Made by a program: the position numbers and the translations under genes. 64,000 bases of DNA, from NCBI RefSeq assembly GCF_900114165.1, contig NZ_FOSB01000001.1, positions 186,001 to 250,000 on the forward strand, read 5' to 3'. This DNA is from Halobacillus dabanensis (lineage in GTDB: Bacteria; Bacillota; Bacilli; Bacillales; Halobacillaceae). The notes beneath the pieces are model-generated. The model had not been told where the DNA came from, made no database searches, and worked only from the letters and a program-made list of their open reading frames with translations. Within the stretch, counting starts at the first letter, position 1. Every line of letters starts with the position of its first letter. Positions 49,690 to 58,363 of the stretch are shown here, piece after piece.

Positions 49690-50382
49690 ATGTCAAACAA
49701 AAAATCCCCCCAATCTCGTTCAAGTCGATTTGAAAAGAAGAGACGAAGCACCAAGTGGTTGACTTGGCTTGTCGGGGCCGGCAGTGTTTTCATGGTGTTA
49801 TTTATTTCTTTATGGGTTTTCGGTGATGATGAACAGACAGGGAAAGCACAAGAAGCAGAGGAAGTAGAGACCGAAACTCATCAAAATGAAGACGAAACAC
49901 AGGATAACAAAGATAAAAAGAGTGATTCAGAAGCAGCTGATGGAAAAGATGCGGAAAAAGAACAAGAGGAACAGTCTGACAAGCATCAAGTTTCAATCGA
50001 AGACTTTGATGAATTGAAGCCGATAGAAGATGAAGAAGGGCTTAAAATACAAAAGAGTGACGATCCTAACGTTGAGAGGGTTATTACTAAAGATTGGCCT
50101 GTGATTCCTACAGAAATGGAAACAAATGCGGAACATAGTATAACCTATCAATCAGGCTCTCAAGATTATAAAGAATTACAACAGGCGATCAGAAGTGCTG
50201 TGGGCTTGTCTGAGGACAATATTATCTATTGGACTGTTGAGAACCGGGGTGGTCCTCAAAAAGCAATAAGCGTGGTTTCTGACAAAAATAAAACAGGATA
50301 TTTGAGGGTCCATGTGAATTGGGTTGATGGACAAGGATATAAACCTGTGAAATTAGAAGTATTAAATGATTATAATGGCTAG
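49690..50382 (+). CDS. yrrS: YrrS-like DUF1510 membrane protein
   Basis: A 230 aa protein. A basic cytoplasmic N-terminus and one helix (TKWLTWLVGAGSVFMVLFISLWVFG) are followed by a long acidic Glu/Asp/Lys/Gln linker (residues about 50-110) and a C-terminal DUF1510 domain (SITYQSGSQDYKELQQAIRSAVGLSEDNIIYWTVENRGGPQKAISVVSD). It follows greA as yrrS does in B. subtilis. There it is cotranscribed with pbpI, which is absent here. Its function in cell-wall synthesis is inferred only. Confidence 0.85.
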   Translation: MSNKKSPQSRSSRFEKKRRSTKWLTWLVGAGSVFMVLFISLWVFGDDEQTGKAQEAEEVETETHQNEDETQDNKDKKSDSEAADGKDAEKEQEEQSDKHQVSIEDFDELKPIEDEEGLKIQKSDDPNVERVITKDWPVIPTEMETNAEHSITYQSGSQDYKELQQAIRSAVGLSEDNIIYWTVENRGGPQKAISVVSDKNKTGYLRVHVNWVDGQGYKPVKLEVLNDYNG

Positions 50383-50396
50383 GAGATGAATTAGAA

Positions 50397-51086
50397 ATGG
50401 CAATAGGGATTATCGGAGCAATGGATGAAGAAGTAGAATTACTAAAATCTAATATGGATGCGACTACGGAGAGGGAAGTAGCGGGAAGTCTTTTTGTCGA
50501 AGGAATGCTGTATGGACAAAAAGTAGTTTTGCTAAAGTCAGGTATTGGGAAAGTTAATGCTGCTATGTCGACGACGATCCTTCATGAACAGTTCGATATT
50601 AATGCAGTCATCAATACTGGATCTGCCGGGGGCTTTGCTAAGGAACTTGAAGTGGGAGATGTGGTGATATCTTCTCTTGTCACCCATCATGATGTCGATG
50701 TTACAGCATTTAAGTATGCGTATGGTCAAGTACCTGGAATGCCTGCCATGTATGCAGCTGATCCTCAATTGATCGAAAAAGCAATGGACGCTGTTAAAAA
50801 GACAGATGCAAAGGCATCCAAAGGGATCATAGCAACAGGTGATTCCTTCATGCAAGAAGAAACAAAGGTGGATTTTGTAAGAGGAAAATTTCCGGAAATG
50901 ATAGCAGCAGAAATGGAAGCAGCTGCTATAGCACAAGTTTGTTTTAAATATGGAACACCCTTTGTAGTAATCCGTGCATTATCAGATATTGCAGGTAAAG
51001 AATCATCCATTTCATTTGACCAGTTCTTACCGAAGGCAGCAGAAAATGCTGCTAACATGATTATCGAAATGGTCAGAAATTTTTAG
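50397..51086 (+). CDS. mtnN: 5'-methylthioadenosine/S-adenosylhomocysteine nucleosidase
   Basis: Cleaves MTA and SAH to adenine and a thioribose product. The 229 aa include MAIGIIGAMDEEVELL, INTGSAGGFAKELEVGDVVISS, GIIATGDSFMQ and the catalytic Asp in VVIRALSDIAGKESSISFDQFL, plus MEAAAIAQVC for nucleoside binding. In B. subtilis yrrT-mtnN-mccAB form a methionine-to-cysteine cluster; here mtnN stands with yrhC only. Confidence 0.96.
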   Translation: MAIGIIGAMDEEVELLKSNMDATTEREVAGSLFVEGMLYGQKVVLLKSGIGKVNAAMSTTILHEQFDINAVINTGSAGGFAKELEVGDVVISSLVTHHDVDVTAFKYAYGQVPGMPAMYAADPQLIEKAMDAVKKTDAKASKGIIATGDSFMQEETKVDFVRGKFPEMIAAEMEAAAIAQVCFKYGTPFVVIRALSDIAGKESSISFDQFLPKAAENAANMIIEMVRNF

Positions 51087-51154
51087 TACCAAATATTCCC
51101 ACCGACACAGTCCTTATGCTATGGTAATATAGCATAAGGCAGGGGGGGAGCTGT

Positions 51155-51367
51155 ATGGAAACTTCCGATTGGCTAAAAGAAAAAATCAGAGATTATCGTA
51201 GATTTGTCTCCACTCTATTAATCATTAGCTGTTATCTTTATGCTGGAACATTGATCAGTATATTTGAATACGGAACAAAGGCATATTTATATTTATATCC
51301 GATTCTTGGTGTGTTTCTACTAACAGCCTTCATTATGACTTTGAAAATCAGAAAATGGAATCGATAA
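51155..51367 (+). CDS. yrhC: YrhC-family small membrane protein
   Basis: A 70 aa protein with two membrane helices (FVSTLLIISCYLYAGTLISIF and LYLYPILGVFLLTAFIMTL). Its size and its place after mtnN match B. subtilis yrhC. Function is unknown. The ATG follows AGGGGGGGAG. Confidence 0.8.
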   Translation: METSDWLKEKIRDYRRFVSTLLIISCYLYAGTLISIFEYGTKAYLYLYPILGVFLLTAFIMTLKIRKWNR

Positions 51368-51387
51368 ATAATAGAAGAATAAATGAT

Positions 51388-51428
51388 CCAGCCACTCCAT
51401 TCTAATGAGATTGTAGTGGCTTCTTTTT
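51388..51428. terminator. Terminator between yrhC and sigK
   Basis: AGCCACT pairs with AGTGGCT across an 18-base loop, followed by TCTTTTTAT. The genes converge here, but the tail mainly serves the + strand. Confidence 0.6.
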
Positions 51429-52140
51429 ATCCTTTTTTACCTTGTTTACTTTGTTTATAGAATTCGTGGAAAATTTTCATCAATGCTCTCTTTTCAATTC
51501 TAGAAACGTAACTTCTCGAAATGCCTAATTCTTTTGCGATTTCTCGCTGGGTCTTTTCTTCCGTCTGGTTCAAACCATATCGGAAGATGATCACTTCTTT
51601 TTCTCTTTCATCCAATACCGTGATGAAATCTTTGATTTTCTCTAGTTCCATATGCAGTTGGATTTCCTCGACGATATCTGTTACGTCAGCTTGTAGAATG
51701 TCTAGGAGATTGAGCTCATTTCCTTCTTTATCATGCCCAATAGGGTCTTGTAAGGAAACATCTTTACTCATTTTTTTGGTCGATCTGAGGTGCATGAGGA
51801 TCTCATTTTCTATGCAGCGGGCAGCATATGTCGCAAGCTTTGTTCCTTTCCCTGTTGAATAGCTCTCAATTCCTTTAATTAAACCAATCGTTCCTATCGA
51901 GATTAAATCCTCGAAGTCTTCTTTCGTATTCTCAAACTTCTTAACAATGTGGGCGACAAGGCGTAGATTGTGCTCGATCAATTTGTTGCGAGCATCATGG
52001 CTTCCTTCAGCCATCAACTGAAGTTGTTTGGCTTCCTCTTCAGAAGACAGAGGGTTGGGAAAAGCTTGGTTTTTGACGTAGGACATAAAGAAGAGGGACT
52101 CTTTGAAAAAGTAAAGGATGGAAGCGATCAGACTGCTCAT
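51427..52140 (-). CDS. sigK: RNA polymerase sigma-K factor, uninterrupted
   Basis: The late mother-cell sigma factor, 237 aa. It begins with an inhibitory pro-sequence ([18 protein letters not shown]) before [18 protein letters not shown], where processing is expected. Region 2 ([57 protein letters not shown]) and region 4 ([35 protein letters not shown]) are complete. The coding sequence is not split by a skin-type element. ATG 52140 has GAGGAGGTG upstream; the GTG at 52149 lies within that site. BofC in this window belongs to the checkpoint that governs its processing. Confidence 0.96.
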   Translation of the reverse strand: MSSLIASILYFFKESLFFMSYVKNQAFPNPLSSEEEAKQLQLMAEGSHDARNKLIEHNLRLVAHIVKKFENTKEDFEDLISIGTIGLIKGIESYSTGKGTKLATYAARCIENEILMHLRSTKKMSKDVSLQDPIGHDKEGNELNLLDILQADVTDIVEEIQLHMELEKIKDFITVLDEREKEVIIFRYGLNQTEEKTQREIAKELGISRSYVSRIEKRALMKIFHEFYKQSKQGKKG

Positions 52141-52237
52141 AGGACGCACCTCCTCAAGGATTAGGCATTCGCCTACAACATACTTATGTCCTTAAGAAGT
52201 TGTCTGTGCTTGTCTTTATATAAAAATAATCTTTAAT

Positions 52238-52276
52238 AATAAAAACATGCCTCCAAATGGATGGAGGCATGTTTTA
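52238..52276 (-). terminator. Terminator of the mrp operon
   Basis: AAACATGCCTCCA pairs with TGGAGGCATGTTT around a 6-base loop. On the reverse strand a TTTTTATTATT tail follows. Confidence 0.88.
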
Positions 52277-52672
52277 TCAGGAATCTCTAGCCTGGCGTTT
52301 TTGTTCTTCTTTTAAAACATCCGCATATTCATCTTTAACACTATTCTCCCAAAGAGGGACTCCGGCACGATAAGCTGCTCTTGAAATCATATGACCGGAA
52401 ACAGGGGCTGTAAGCAGAACAAAAGCAATGCCTAGTAATAACTTGCCACTGACAATATCATGTTCCACATAGTGAAAAAGGAAAGCGCCAATCATAATTC
52501 CTGATACACCCAGGGTAGAACTTTTAGTAGCTGCGTGGAGGCGGGTGTAGACATCTGGAAAGCGCAGAATACCAATGGACCCAGAGATGAGGAAAAAGGC
52601 ACCAATCAACAGCGACAGACAAATGGTGATGTCGAAAATTAAATTAATCCAAGTCCCGCTCAATGATAACAC
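52277..52672 (-). CDS. mrpG: Mrp antiporter subunit G
   Basis: A 131 aa subunit with three membrane helices and the MnhG/PhaG core (GSIGILRFPDVYTRLHAATKSSTLGVSGIMIGAFLF ... LLTAPVSGHMISRAAYRAGVPLW). It overlaps mrpF by 29 bases. The start may be GTG 52672, which abuts AAAAGGG, or TTG 52663, which is better spaced. It is the last gene of the operon. Confidence 0.93.
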   Translation of the reverse strand: MLSLSGTWINLIFDITICLSLLIGAFFLISGSIGILRFPDVYTRLHAATKSSTLGVSGIMIGAFLFHYVEHDIVSGKLLLGIAFVLLTAPVSGHMISRAAYRAGVPLWENSVKDEYADVLKEEQKRQARDS

Positions 52673-52955
52673 CCTTTTCTAAGAATTTCGCCAATGCAAC
52701 GGTACCAATAAACAGAAGGATACCAATTAATAATACAACATCGTTGAATCTGGTAGTGACAAGCAGGATGGCGATCAATCCTGCCAAAGCCATTAAATTA
52801 ATACCGATAATGTCCAATGCCACAGCCCGGTCAGGATTCGTAGGACCGAGAATCGCTCTGTATAGAAGAACTATAACGGATGCGGCAACGGTTATGACGG
52901 CAATGGTTGCTGAAATTTGAATCAATGTTTGTGTGAAGTCAAGGATGGCATCCAT
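52644..52955 (-). CDS. mrpF: Mrp antiporter subunit F
   Basis: A 103 aa subunit with three helices and the MnhF motif RAILGPTNPDRAVALDIIGINLMALAGLIAI. In other species MrpF also transports bile salts. It starts directly at the end of mrpE. Confidence 0.93.
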   Translation of the reverse strand: MDAILDFTQTLIQISATIAVITVAASVIVLLYRAILGPTNPDRAVALDIIGINLMALAGLIAILLVTTRFNDVVLLIGILLFIGTVALAKFLEKGVIIERDLD

Positions 52956-53432
52956 TTAACGGGTCACCTCCATGATTCGTTTTTCGAAAGTGTTCTTAAT
53001 ATCGTCCACAGATTCTTGGACATCGGGCATGTCCATAGCGTGAATGTATATTTTCGTATGGTCTTCGCTGACTACAACTGATAAAGTTCCAGGAGTCAGC
53101 GAGATTAAGTTCGCGAGTAAGGTGATCTCGAAATTTGTTTTCACATCTATAGGTAATGCGAATATACCTGGCTTCATATCCATTTTCGGTTTATAGACAT
53201 GTTTAACAATATCAATGTTAGAGAGAATAAGCTCTCTAACGAATAAGAGTATTAGTAAAAAGAACTTCCATGTACGCTTCATATAAAATGAATCAGGGAC
53301 GAATCGTTGTAATACAAACAGTAGAATAATTCCCAATATATAACCTACAAGAAACGATGTGAAGTTATACGTTTCACTCAGGAACATCCACATGATGGCA
53401 ATAATAATGTTCAATACGATTTGTAATGGCAT
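52956..53432 (-). CDS. mrpE: Mrp antiporter subunit E
   Basis: A 158 aa subunit. N-terminal helices (IVLNIIIAIMWMFLSETYNFTSFLVGYILGIILLFVLQRFVP) are followed by a cytoplasmic MnhE domain with NLISLTPGTLSVVVSEDHTKIYIHAMD. It is 6 bases after mrpD. Confidence 0.93.
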   Translation of the reverse strand: MPLQIVLNIIIAIMWMFLSETYNFTSFLVGYILGIILLFVLQRFVPDSFYMKRTWKFFLLILLFVRELILSNIDIVKHVYKPKMDMKPGIFALPIDVKTNFEITLLANLISLTPGTLSVVVSEDHTKIYIHAMDMPDVQESVDDIKNTFEKRIMEVTR

Positions 53433-53438
53433 CAGCTT

Positions 53439-54923
53439 CTACTCCTTTAGCACAGAATCAATGTAGATTTCCGGATCCATAATATATTGGGAAATGGATT
53501 GGATTGTCGGGAAAAACCACTCGGCTCCGACACCTAGTAAAACAGAGAGTGTTAAAAGGGCGGCGGCGGGAAGAGCCATTTTTTTCCCTTTCTTCTCCCG
53601 TTCCGGAACGGGGATCTCGATTTTATCTCCCCAATAACCGCGAATAAAGATACGGATCATAGAGAAGAGGATAAGAAGACTGGACAGCAAAGCCACAAGG
53701 ACGATCATGATTTCTTCCTCACCTAAACCACCGCGGATCAGTTGAAGTTTTCCAATAAAGCCACTGAAAGGCGGTATGCCTGCCAGTACTAAAGAAGCAA
53801 GGAAAAACAACCAACCTAGCACCGGATAATGGTGGATAAGACCACTCATTTTTCGGAGGTCCGAGGTCCCTGCGACATAAGCGGTAGCTCCTACAAGGAG
53901 AAAGAGTACACCTTTGATAATCATGTCATGGACGAGATAATAAATGGTCCCACTGATAGAAACCTCTGTAAAAATCCCAATTCCCATCAGCATGAAACCG
54001 ACAGCAGGAATGATATTATAAGCTACTATCAATTTGATATTGTTAGTGGAAATTGCTCCGATTACTCCGAAGATCATCGTCAATGCTGCTAAATAGATAA
54101 ATAAGCTATGCGTCAGTCCCACTTCATGATTGAAGATTAATGTGAAAGTACGAAGTATGGAGTATACTCCTACTTTCGTAAGCAATGCTCCGAACAAGGC
54201 GGATACCACTGGGTTCGGAGAAATATATGGACGCGGCAACCAATAATACAACGGGAAGACGGCTGCTTTCGTTGCAAAAACAAAAAAGAACAGTATTGCA
54301 ATTGTCGTTAAGACACCTTGCTGTTCAACCTCTTGTACCCGTTGTGCAGCTTGGGCCATGTTAACAGTTCCCACAACAGAGTATAGAAATGCTATCGTCG
54401 TGACAAATAGCATGGAAGAGAATAAGTTGATCAGCACATACTTGATTGATTCGCGGAGCTGTGCTTTTCCATTCCCAAGTACAATTAGTCCATAAGAAGC
54501 CATTAAGAGGACTTCAAAAAATACGAATAAGTTGAACAAGTCACCTGTCAAAAAAGCTCCGCTTACGCCGGAAATCAGCATGAAAAAGAAAGTGTAGAAA
54601 TAAAACGATTCTTCTTTTTCAGTTAAAGATTGGGGGGCGAAAAACACACAAGCAACAGCAATAATATTTGTGGTCAAGACTAATGTCATGGCAAGAAGGT
54701 CACCAACAAGGACAATACCGAATGGGGCCTCCCAGCTTCCCATCTCAAGCACGAGCGTTCCTTGATTTTTCACATGCAAGAAGACCCAGCCAACGATTAA
54801 GAAGTTTACGACAGCAAAAACTTTGGAAAGGTTTCTGGTGAGTGTCGTTTTTTTGTGAATAAATGCTACGATAATGCCTGCCACTAATGGCAGTAGAATA
54901 GGTAGTACGGTTAAATTACTCAT
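53439..54923 (-). CDS. mrpD: Mrp antiporter subunit D
   Basis: A 494 aa polytopic subunit homologous to complex I antiporter-like subunits (NuoM/NuoN). It has the proton_antipo_M segment (GDLFNLFVFFEVLLMASYGLIVLGNG, with a key Glu in FFEVLLMASY, and AAVFPLYYWLPRPYISPNPVVSALFGALLTKVGVYSI with functional Lys). With MrpA it forms the proton path of the antiporter. It overlaps mrpC by 8 bases. Confidence 0.96.
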   Translation of the reverse strand: MSNLTVLPILLPLVAGIIVAFIHKKTTLTRNLSKVFAVVNFLIVGWVFLHVKNQGTLVLEMGSWEAPFGIVLVGDLLAMTLVLTTNIIAVACVFFAPQSLTEKEESFYFYTFFFMLISGVSGAFLTGDLFNLFVFFEVLLMASYGLIVLGNGKAQLRESIKYVLINLFSSMLFVTTIAFLYSVVGTVNMAQAAQRVQEVEQQGVLTTIAILFFFVFATKAAVFPLYYWLPRPYISPNPVVSALFGALLTKVGVYSILRTFTLIFNHEVGLTHSLFIYLAALTMIFGVIGAISTNNIKLIVAYNIIPAVGFMLMGIGIFTEVSISGTIYYLVHDMIIKGVLFLLVGATAYVAGTSDLRKMSGLIHHYPVLGWLFFLASLVLAGIPPFSGFIGKLQLIRGGLGEEEIMIVLVALLSSLLILFSMIRIFIRGYWGDKIEIPVPEREKKGKKMALPAAALLTLSVLLGVGAEWFFPTIQSISQYIMDPEIYIDSVLKE

Positions 54924-55254
54924 AATCGGTTCCCCTTAGTTCCTCCATATTATCAGTTCCATTGATCTTGGCTGCCCGGTATGCTAACACGAGTAAAAGG
55001 CTTGTTACACCGAAACTGATGACGATTGATGTCAAAATTAAAGCTTGGGGGAGTGGATCGGTGTAATTTTCGACCCCTTCCGTCAATACTGGTGGGGCTC
55101 CTGTTTTCAGCTCACCCATTGTCAGTATGAACAGGTGGGCCCCATGAGAAATGAGGGCAGTTCCAATGATAATGCGTAACAATTGTTTTTGAAGGAGGTT
55201 ATATACACCAGTTGTAAATAGAATGCCGCCCAATACGGCCATAATCAGTTCCAT
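54916..55254 (-). CDS. mrpC: Mrp antiporter subunit C
   Basis: A 112 aa subunit, homologous to NuoK, with three helices (LIMAVLGGILFTTGVYNLLQ, LRIIIGTALISHGAHLFILTMG, PLPQALILTSIVISFGVTSLLLVLAYRA). Its GGGGGAGGAG site lies in the last codons of mrpA. It follows mrpA by 3 bases; mrpB, which normally lies between them, is absent. Confidence 0.95.
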   Translation of the reverse strand: MELIMAVLGGILFTTGVYNLLQKQLLRIIIGTALISHGAHLFILTMGELKTGAPPVLTEGVENYTDPLPQALILTSIVISFGVTSLLLVLAYRAAKINGTDNMEELRGTDYE

Positions 55255-55257
55255 CTG

Positions 55258-57594
55258 TTACTCCTCCCCCTTATTCTTTCTATATCGGATCAACCCGAAG
55301 ATCGCCATGGCTGCAATACCTAATACGACAACTTCAAATAATGTATCAAGACCACGGAAATCGACTAAGATGACGTTAACGATATTATCTCCACCACCCA
55401 GTTTGTACGAGTTATCGACGAAGTACTCTGATATGGAGTCGAAAAACTTACTGCTGTGGGAAGAGATTGCAACCATTGTCATCAATGCACCATAACCAAT
55501 AGAGATAATCCAGTTCAATGTCCTTGTACTTAATGGTTCATCTTTTTTCTGCAGTTTAGGAAAATGGTAGAAAACAAGTAAAAATAGTGCAACCGTAACC
55601 GTTTCTACAATTAATTGGGTCAGTGCCAAGTCTGGTGCTCTATATAATACGAAGAGCATGGATAACCCATATCCTACAACTCCTAGAATAAGAATTGCAG
55701 CAATCCTGTTATTTGTTAATACTGTTCCAATTGCGGCAATCACCATAGTAATAGCTACAAGTATTTCTGGTATCGTGATTTCAGCTATGTTAGATGTATC
55801 AATAGTGAATCCACCTGTGATGGCCATGAAAGCAAATGAAATCACTACGATAGCCGCTAGAATCAAACGGACATAACGGCCGATAGAGCCATTCATATAC
55901 CCTTTTGTGATGGTAGCCGAATAGCGTTCGACCCTGTCAACTGTTCCATCATAAAATTTATTCATACTTAAACGACCTGGCACGAATCGATAGACAGGTG
56001 TCCATACATTCCTGGATATTGCTAGAATACTACCGAATACAACGACTGCAAGTGACATAATAAATGGTGGAATGAATCCATGCCAGAAATAAATGTCTTT
56101 CTTTTCAAGTACTGCACCCTTTACGGACTCAGCTGCATGTGCAATGAATGGTTCATTGACGAGACTAGGAAACAGACCGATGATGATTACTCCAGCTACA
56201 AGAATAATTGGAGATACAAGCATACCAATTGGCGCTTCGTGTGGTTTTTTTGGAAGTTCCTCTAGATGGGATTTACCGCGGAACGTACCAAAAAAGAAAT
56301 ACATGGAGTATACGAATGTAAAGATACTTCCGAACACGGCTAGATAAGGGATAGCGGTTTGCATGAACCCAGTAAAGCCGGTACTTGCAGCTTCTAAATG
56401 CAAGGATGATTCGAAGAATATTTCTTTACTATAGAATCCGTTCAGGAAAGGTAAAGGCAATCCGGCCATCGAAAAGGAAGCCAATACAGCTAACGTAGCT
56501 GTCATAGGCATATATGTCATCAAACCGCCGAGTTTTCGTATATCTCTTGTGCCAGCTTCATGGTCTACAATACCAGCGACCATAAACAAACTTCCTTTGA
56601 ATGTTGCGTGGTTAAGAATGTGGAATACGGCACCAAAAATAGCTGCTTTTGTCCCAAAACCAAGCATGGCCATGATCATTCCGAGTTGACTGATGGTCGA
56701 AAAGGCAAGAATCCCTTTCAAGTCTGTTTGTCTGACAGCCATATAAGAACCCCAACATAAAGTTACAATTCCTGCTGTCGACACGATAATGAAAAACCAC
56801 TCATTTGCTGATAACATTGGAGAATAACGAGCAACTAAATATATTCCCGCTTTTACCATTGTTGCCGAGTGCAAGTAAGCACTGACTGGAGTTGGTGCTT
56901 CCATTGCATCAGGTAACCAGATATGAAATGGAAACTGAGCAGACTTTGTAAATGCACCTAATAATACGAGTGTAAGGATCAATGGGAAGTAATCACTGTT
57001 CAAAATCAACTGCTGCTGGTCTATCATACCTTGAATACTCGTTGTATTAGTAAGGACACTCATGAATATGAGCGCACCCAACAAACTCAATCCACCAAAC
57101 ACGGTGATTAACATTGATTTTAATGCCCCATAACGCGACTCTTTCTTGTAGTTCCAAAACCCAATTAATAAGAACGAGGATAAAGAGGTGAATTCCCAGA
57201 AACTATAGAGAGCGAAGACGTTGTCAGATAAAACAACACCGAGCATCGACCCCATGAAAATTAGGAAATACACATAAAAATGTCCCAGTTGCTCCGACTT
57301 ATGTAGGTAGTAAATCGAATAAAAAGCAACCAGGGTACCGATCCCGCTAATTAAAAGTACAAATAGTAAACTTAAGCCATCTAAATGGAAAACCATATTT
57401 ATACCTAGTGATGGAATCCATGAATACTCTTGTACGACGGGTTCAAATCCTGTCCCTAAAAAGCCAGCGAAATATATGAAAATAAGTGCTGGCACGATTG
57501 TCACAAAGAAACCAGGGTGTACTTTATCTTTCCATTTACTAAGGAATGGAATGAAAATAGCAATAATAAAAGGCAATAATACAGCCACCAACAT
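55258..57594 (-). CDS. mrpA: Mrp antiporter subunit A
   Basis: A 778 aa subunit of the Na+/H+ antiporter, homologous to NuoL. It contains SFWEFTSLSSFLLIGFWNYKKESRYGALKSM, SAQFPFHIWLPDAMEAPTPVSAYLHSATMVKAGIYLVAR and SKEIFFESSL. The C-terminal MbhD/MbhE-like part reaches VNVILVDFRGLDTLFEVVVLGIAAMAIFGLI, the normal end of Bacillus MrpA, so it is not fused to MrpB. ATG 57594 has AAAGGAGG upstream; an in-frame start at 57669 would add 25 residues with no hydrophobic match. Confidence 0.95.
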   Translation of the reverse strand: MLVAVLLPFIIAIFIPFLSKWKDKVHPGFFVTIVPALIFIYFAGFLGTGFEPVVQEYSWIPSLGINMVFHLDGLSLLFVLLISGIGTLVAFYSIYYLHKSEQLGHFYVYFLIFMGSMLGVVLSDNVFALYSFWEFTSLSSFLLIGFWNYKKESRYGALKSMLITVFGGLSLLGALIFMSVLTNTTSIQGMIDQQQLILNSDYFPLILTLVLLGAFTKSAQFPFHIWLPDAMEAPTPVSAYLHSATMVKAGIYLVARYSPMLSANEWFFIIVSTAGIVTLCWGSYMAVRQTDLKGILAFSTISQLGMIMAMLGFGTKAAIFGAVFHILNHATFKGSLFMVAGIVDHEAGTRDIRKLGGLMTYMPMTATLAVLASFSMAGLPLPFLNGFYSKEIFFESSLHLEAASTGFTGFMQTAIPYLAVFGSIFTFVYSMYFFFGTFRGKSHLEELPKKPHEAPIGMLVSPIILVAGVIIIGLFPSLVNEPFIAHAAESVKGAVLEKKDIYFWHGFIPPFIMSLAVVVFGSILAISRNVWTPVYRFVPGRLSMNKFYDGTVDRVERYSATITKGYMNGSIGRYVRLILAAIVVISFAFMAITGGFTIDTSNIAEITIPEILVAITMVIAAIGTVLTNNRIAAILILGVVGYGLSMLFVLYRAPDLALTQLIVETVTVALFLLVFYHFPKLQKKDEPLSTRTLNWIISIGYGALMTMVAISSHSSKFFDSISEYFVDNSYKLGGGDNIVNVILVDFRGLDTLFEVVVLGIAAMAIFGLIRYRKNKGEE

Positions 57595-57796
57595 GTGGGA
57601 TGTTCCTCCTTTGACGTAACTTTCCACTACTTTTATAGATTTTTTTACTGGTTGTAATAATGTATCCACTCAATTGTAATCAAAAAAAGGCTGATTATTC
57701 AACTGTAGCATACTCCTTATAAGCAAAGATAGATTACATTTAGTCTACCCTTATAAATAAGAAGAAAGACAACAATTCAGCAAATAAAAAATGTCA

Positions 57797-57829
57797 TAAA
57801 AAAACTCGCCCTGCAAAATTGGGGCGAGC
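57797..57829 (-). terminator. Terminator of sda
   Basis: On the reverse strand GCTCGCCCC pairs with GGGCGAG across AATTTTGCA, followed by seven Ts. Confidence 0.85.
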
Positions 57830-57872
57830 ATTTCTAGTGAATAATTGTAAGTATTTGTCATAATGTGTAAAA

Positions 57873-58040
57873 TCAACCCACTTGAGAGATGTGTTTATCT
57901 ACTAGATGCTGTATGGATCGTTTTTTGATTTCAAGTTTGATTTGTTCTATGAATTCTTCTGAAAGATTGAGTTCGATCGCTTTGTGGTAAGATTGTAAAA
58001 GTAGGGAATCAGATAATTGCTTCATACCGCTGTCACACAT
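57873..58040 (-). CDS. sda: Sda, checkpoint inhibitor of sporulation kinase
   Basis: A 55 aa protein ending IKKRSIQHLVDKHISQVG. Its core (MKQLSDSLLLQSYHKAIELN, then LSEEFIEQIKLEIKKRS) aligns along its length with B. subtilis Sda, a helical hairpin that binds KinA and blocks autophosphorylation when replication is disturbed. ATG 58040 has GGGAGGTGAC upstream; the internal ATG at 58025 would match the B. subtilis start. The next divergent gene is yqeG, as in B. subtilis, and DnaA boxes lie upstream. A terminator follows. Confidence 0.93.
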   Translation of the reverse strand: MCDSGMKQLSDSLLLQSYHKAIELNLSEEFIEQIKLEIKKRSIQHLVDKHISQVG

Positions 58041-58047
58041 GTGACAG
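58030..58047. promoter_or_regulatory. Perfect inverted repeat over the sda start codon
   Basis: CTGTCACA and TGTGACAG, spaced by 2 bases, cover the start codon and part of the ribosome-binding region of sda. A protein site or an RNA hairpin limiting translation are both possible. Confidence 0.5.
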
Positions 58048-58134
58048 TCACCTCCCGCTTAATTTAAATCGAAAGAACGATGCTGAATTAATGTATTCTA
58101 ACCTTATCATGACCCTTAATTCGCCACAATATGG

Positions 58135-58237
58135 AAGTTATCTACATAAAAATGTAGATAACTTTTACAAATCTGGCGATTGAATGAGTAATAACAAAGA
58201 AGTAACTGTGTGGAAATTGTGTATAAACTTATCCACA
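58135..58237. promoter_or_regulatory. DnaA-box cluster between sda and yqeG
   Basis: Two boxes fit the TTATNCACA consensus: TTATACACA on the reverse strand at 58218-58226 and TTATCCACA on the forward strand at 58229-58237. A 13-bp perfect palindrome at 58135-58164 contains TTATCTACA on each strand (58138-58146 and 58153-58161), each one base off TTATCCACA. In B. subtilis DnaA activates sda transcription through upstream boxes. The rest of the 323-base gap holds no ORF of note. Confidence 0.82.
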
Positions 58238-58363
58238 ACCTGACTTTGTCGGTAATTGTCGAACGATTTTTGTTCTTAGGAAGAGACTTTTTGAAACATG
58301 TCTCAATTTTGTATATGATGGTGAAGGAGATTTTGCCGTTGTATGAGGAGATGAATGGAATAG

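Noticed and set aside
51427-52140. Possible skin-type interruption of sigK
   Set aside because: The sigK frame is continuous from pro-sequence to region 4, with no recombinase gene nearby.
55258-57594. MrpA-MrpB fusion explaining the missing mrpB
   Set aside because: The C-terminus matches the normal end of MrpA, and no MnhB-type GGGFxGG motif is present.
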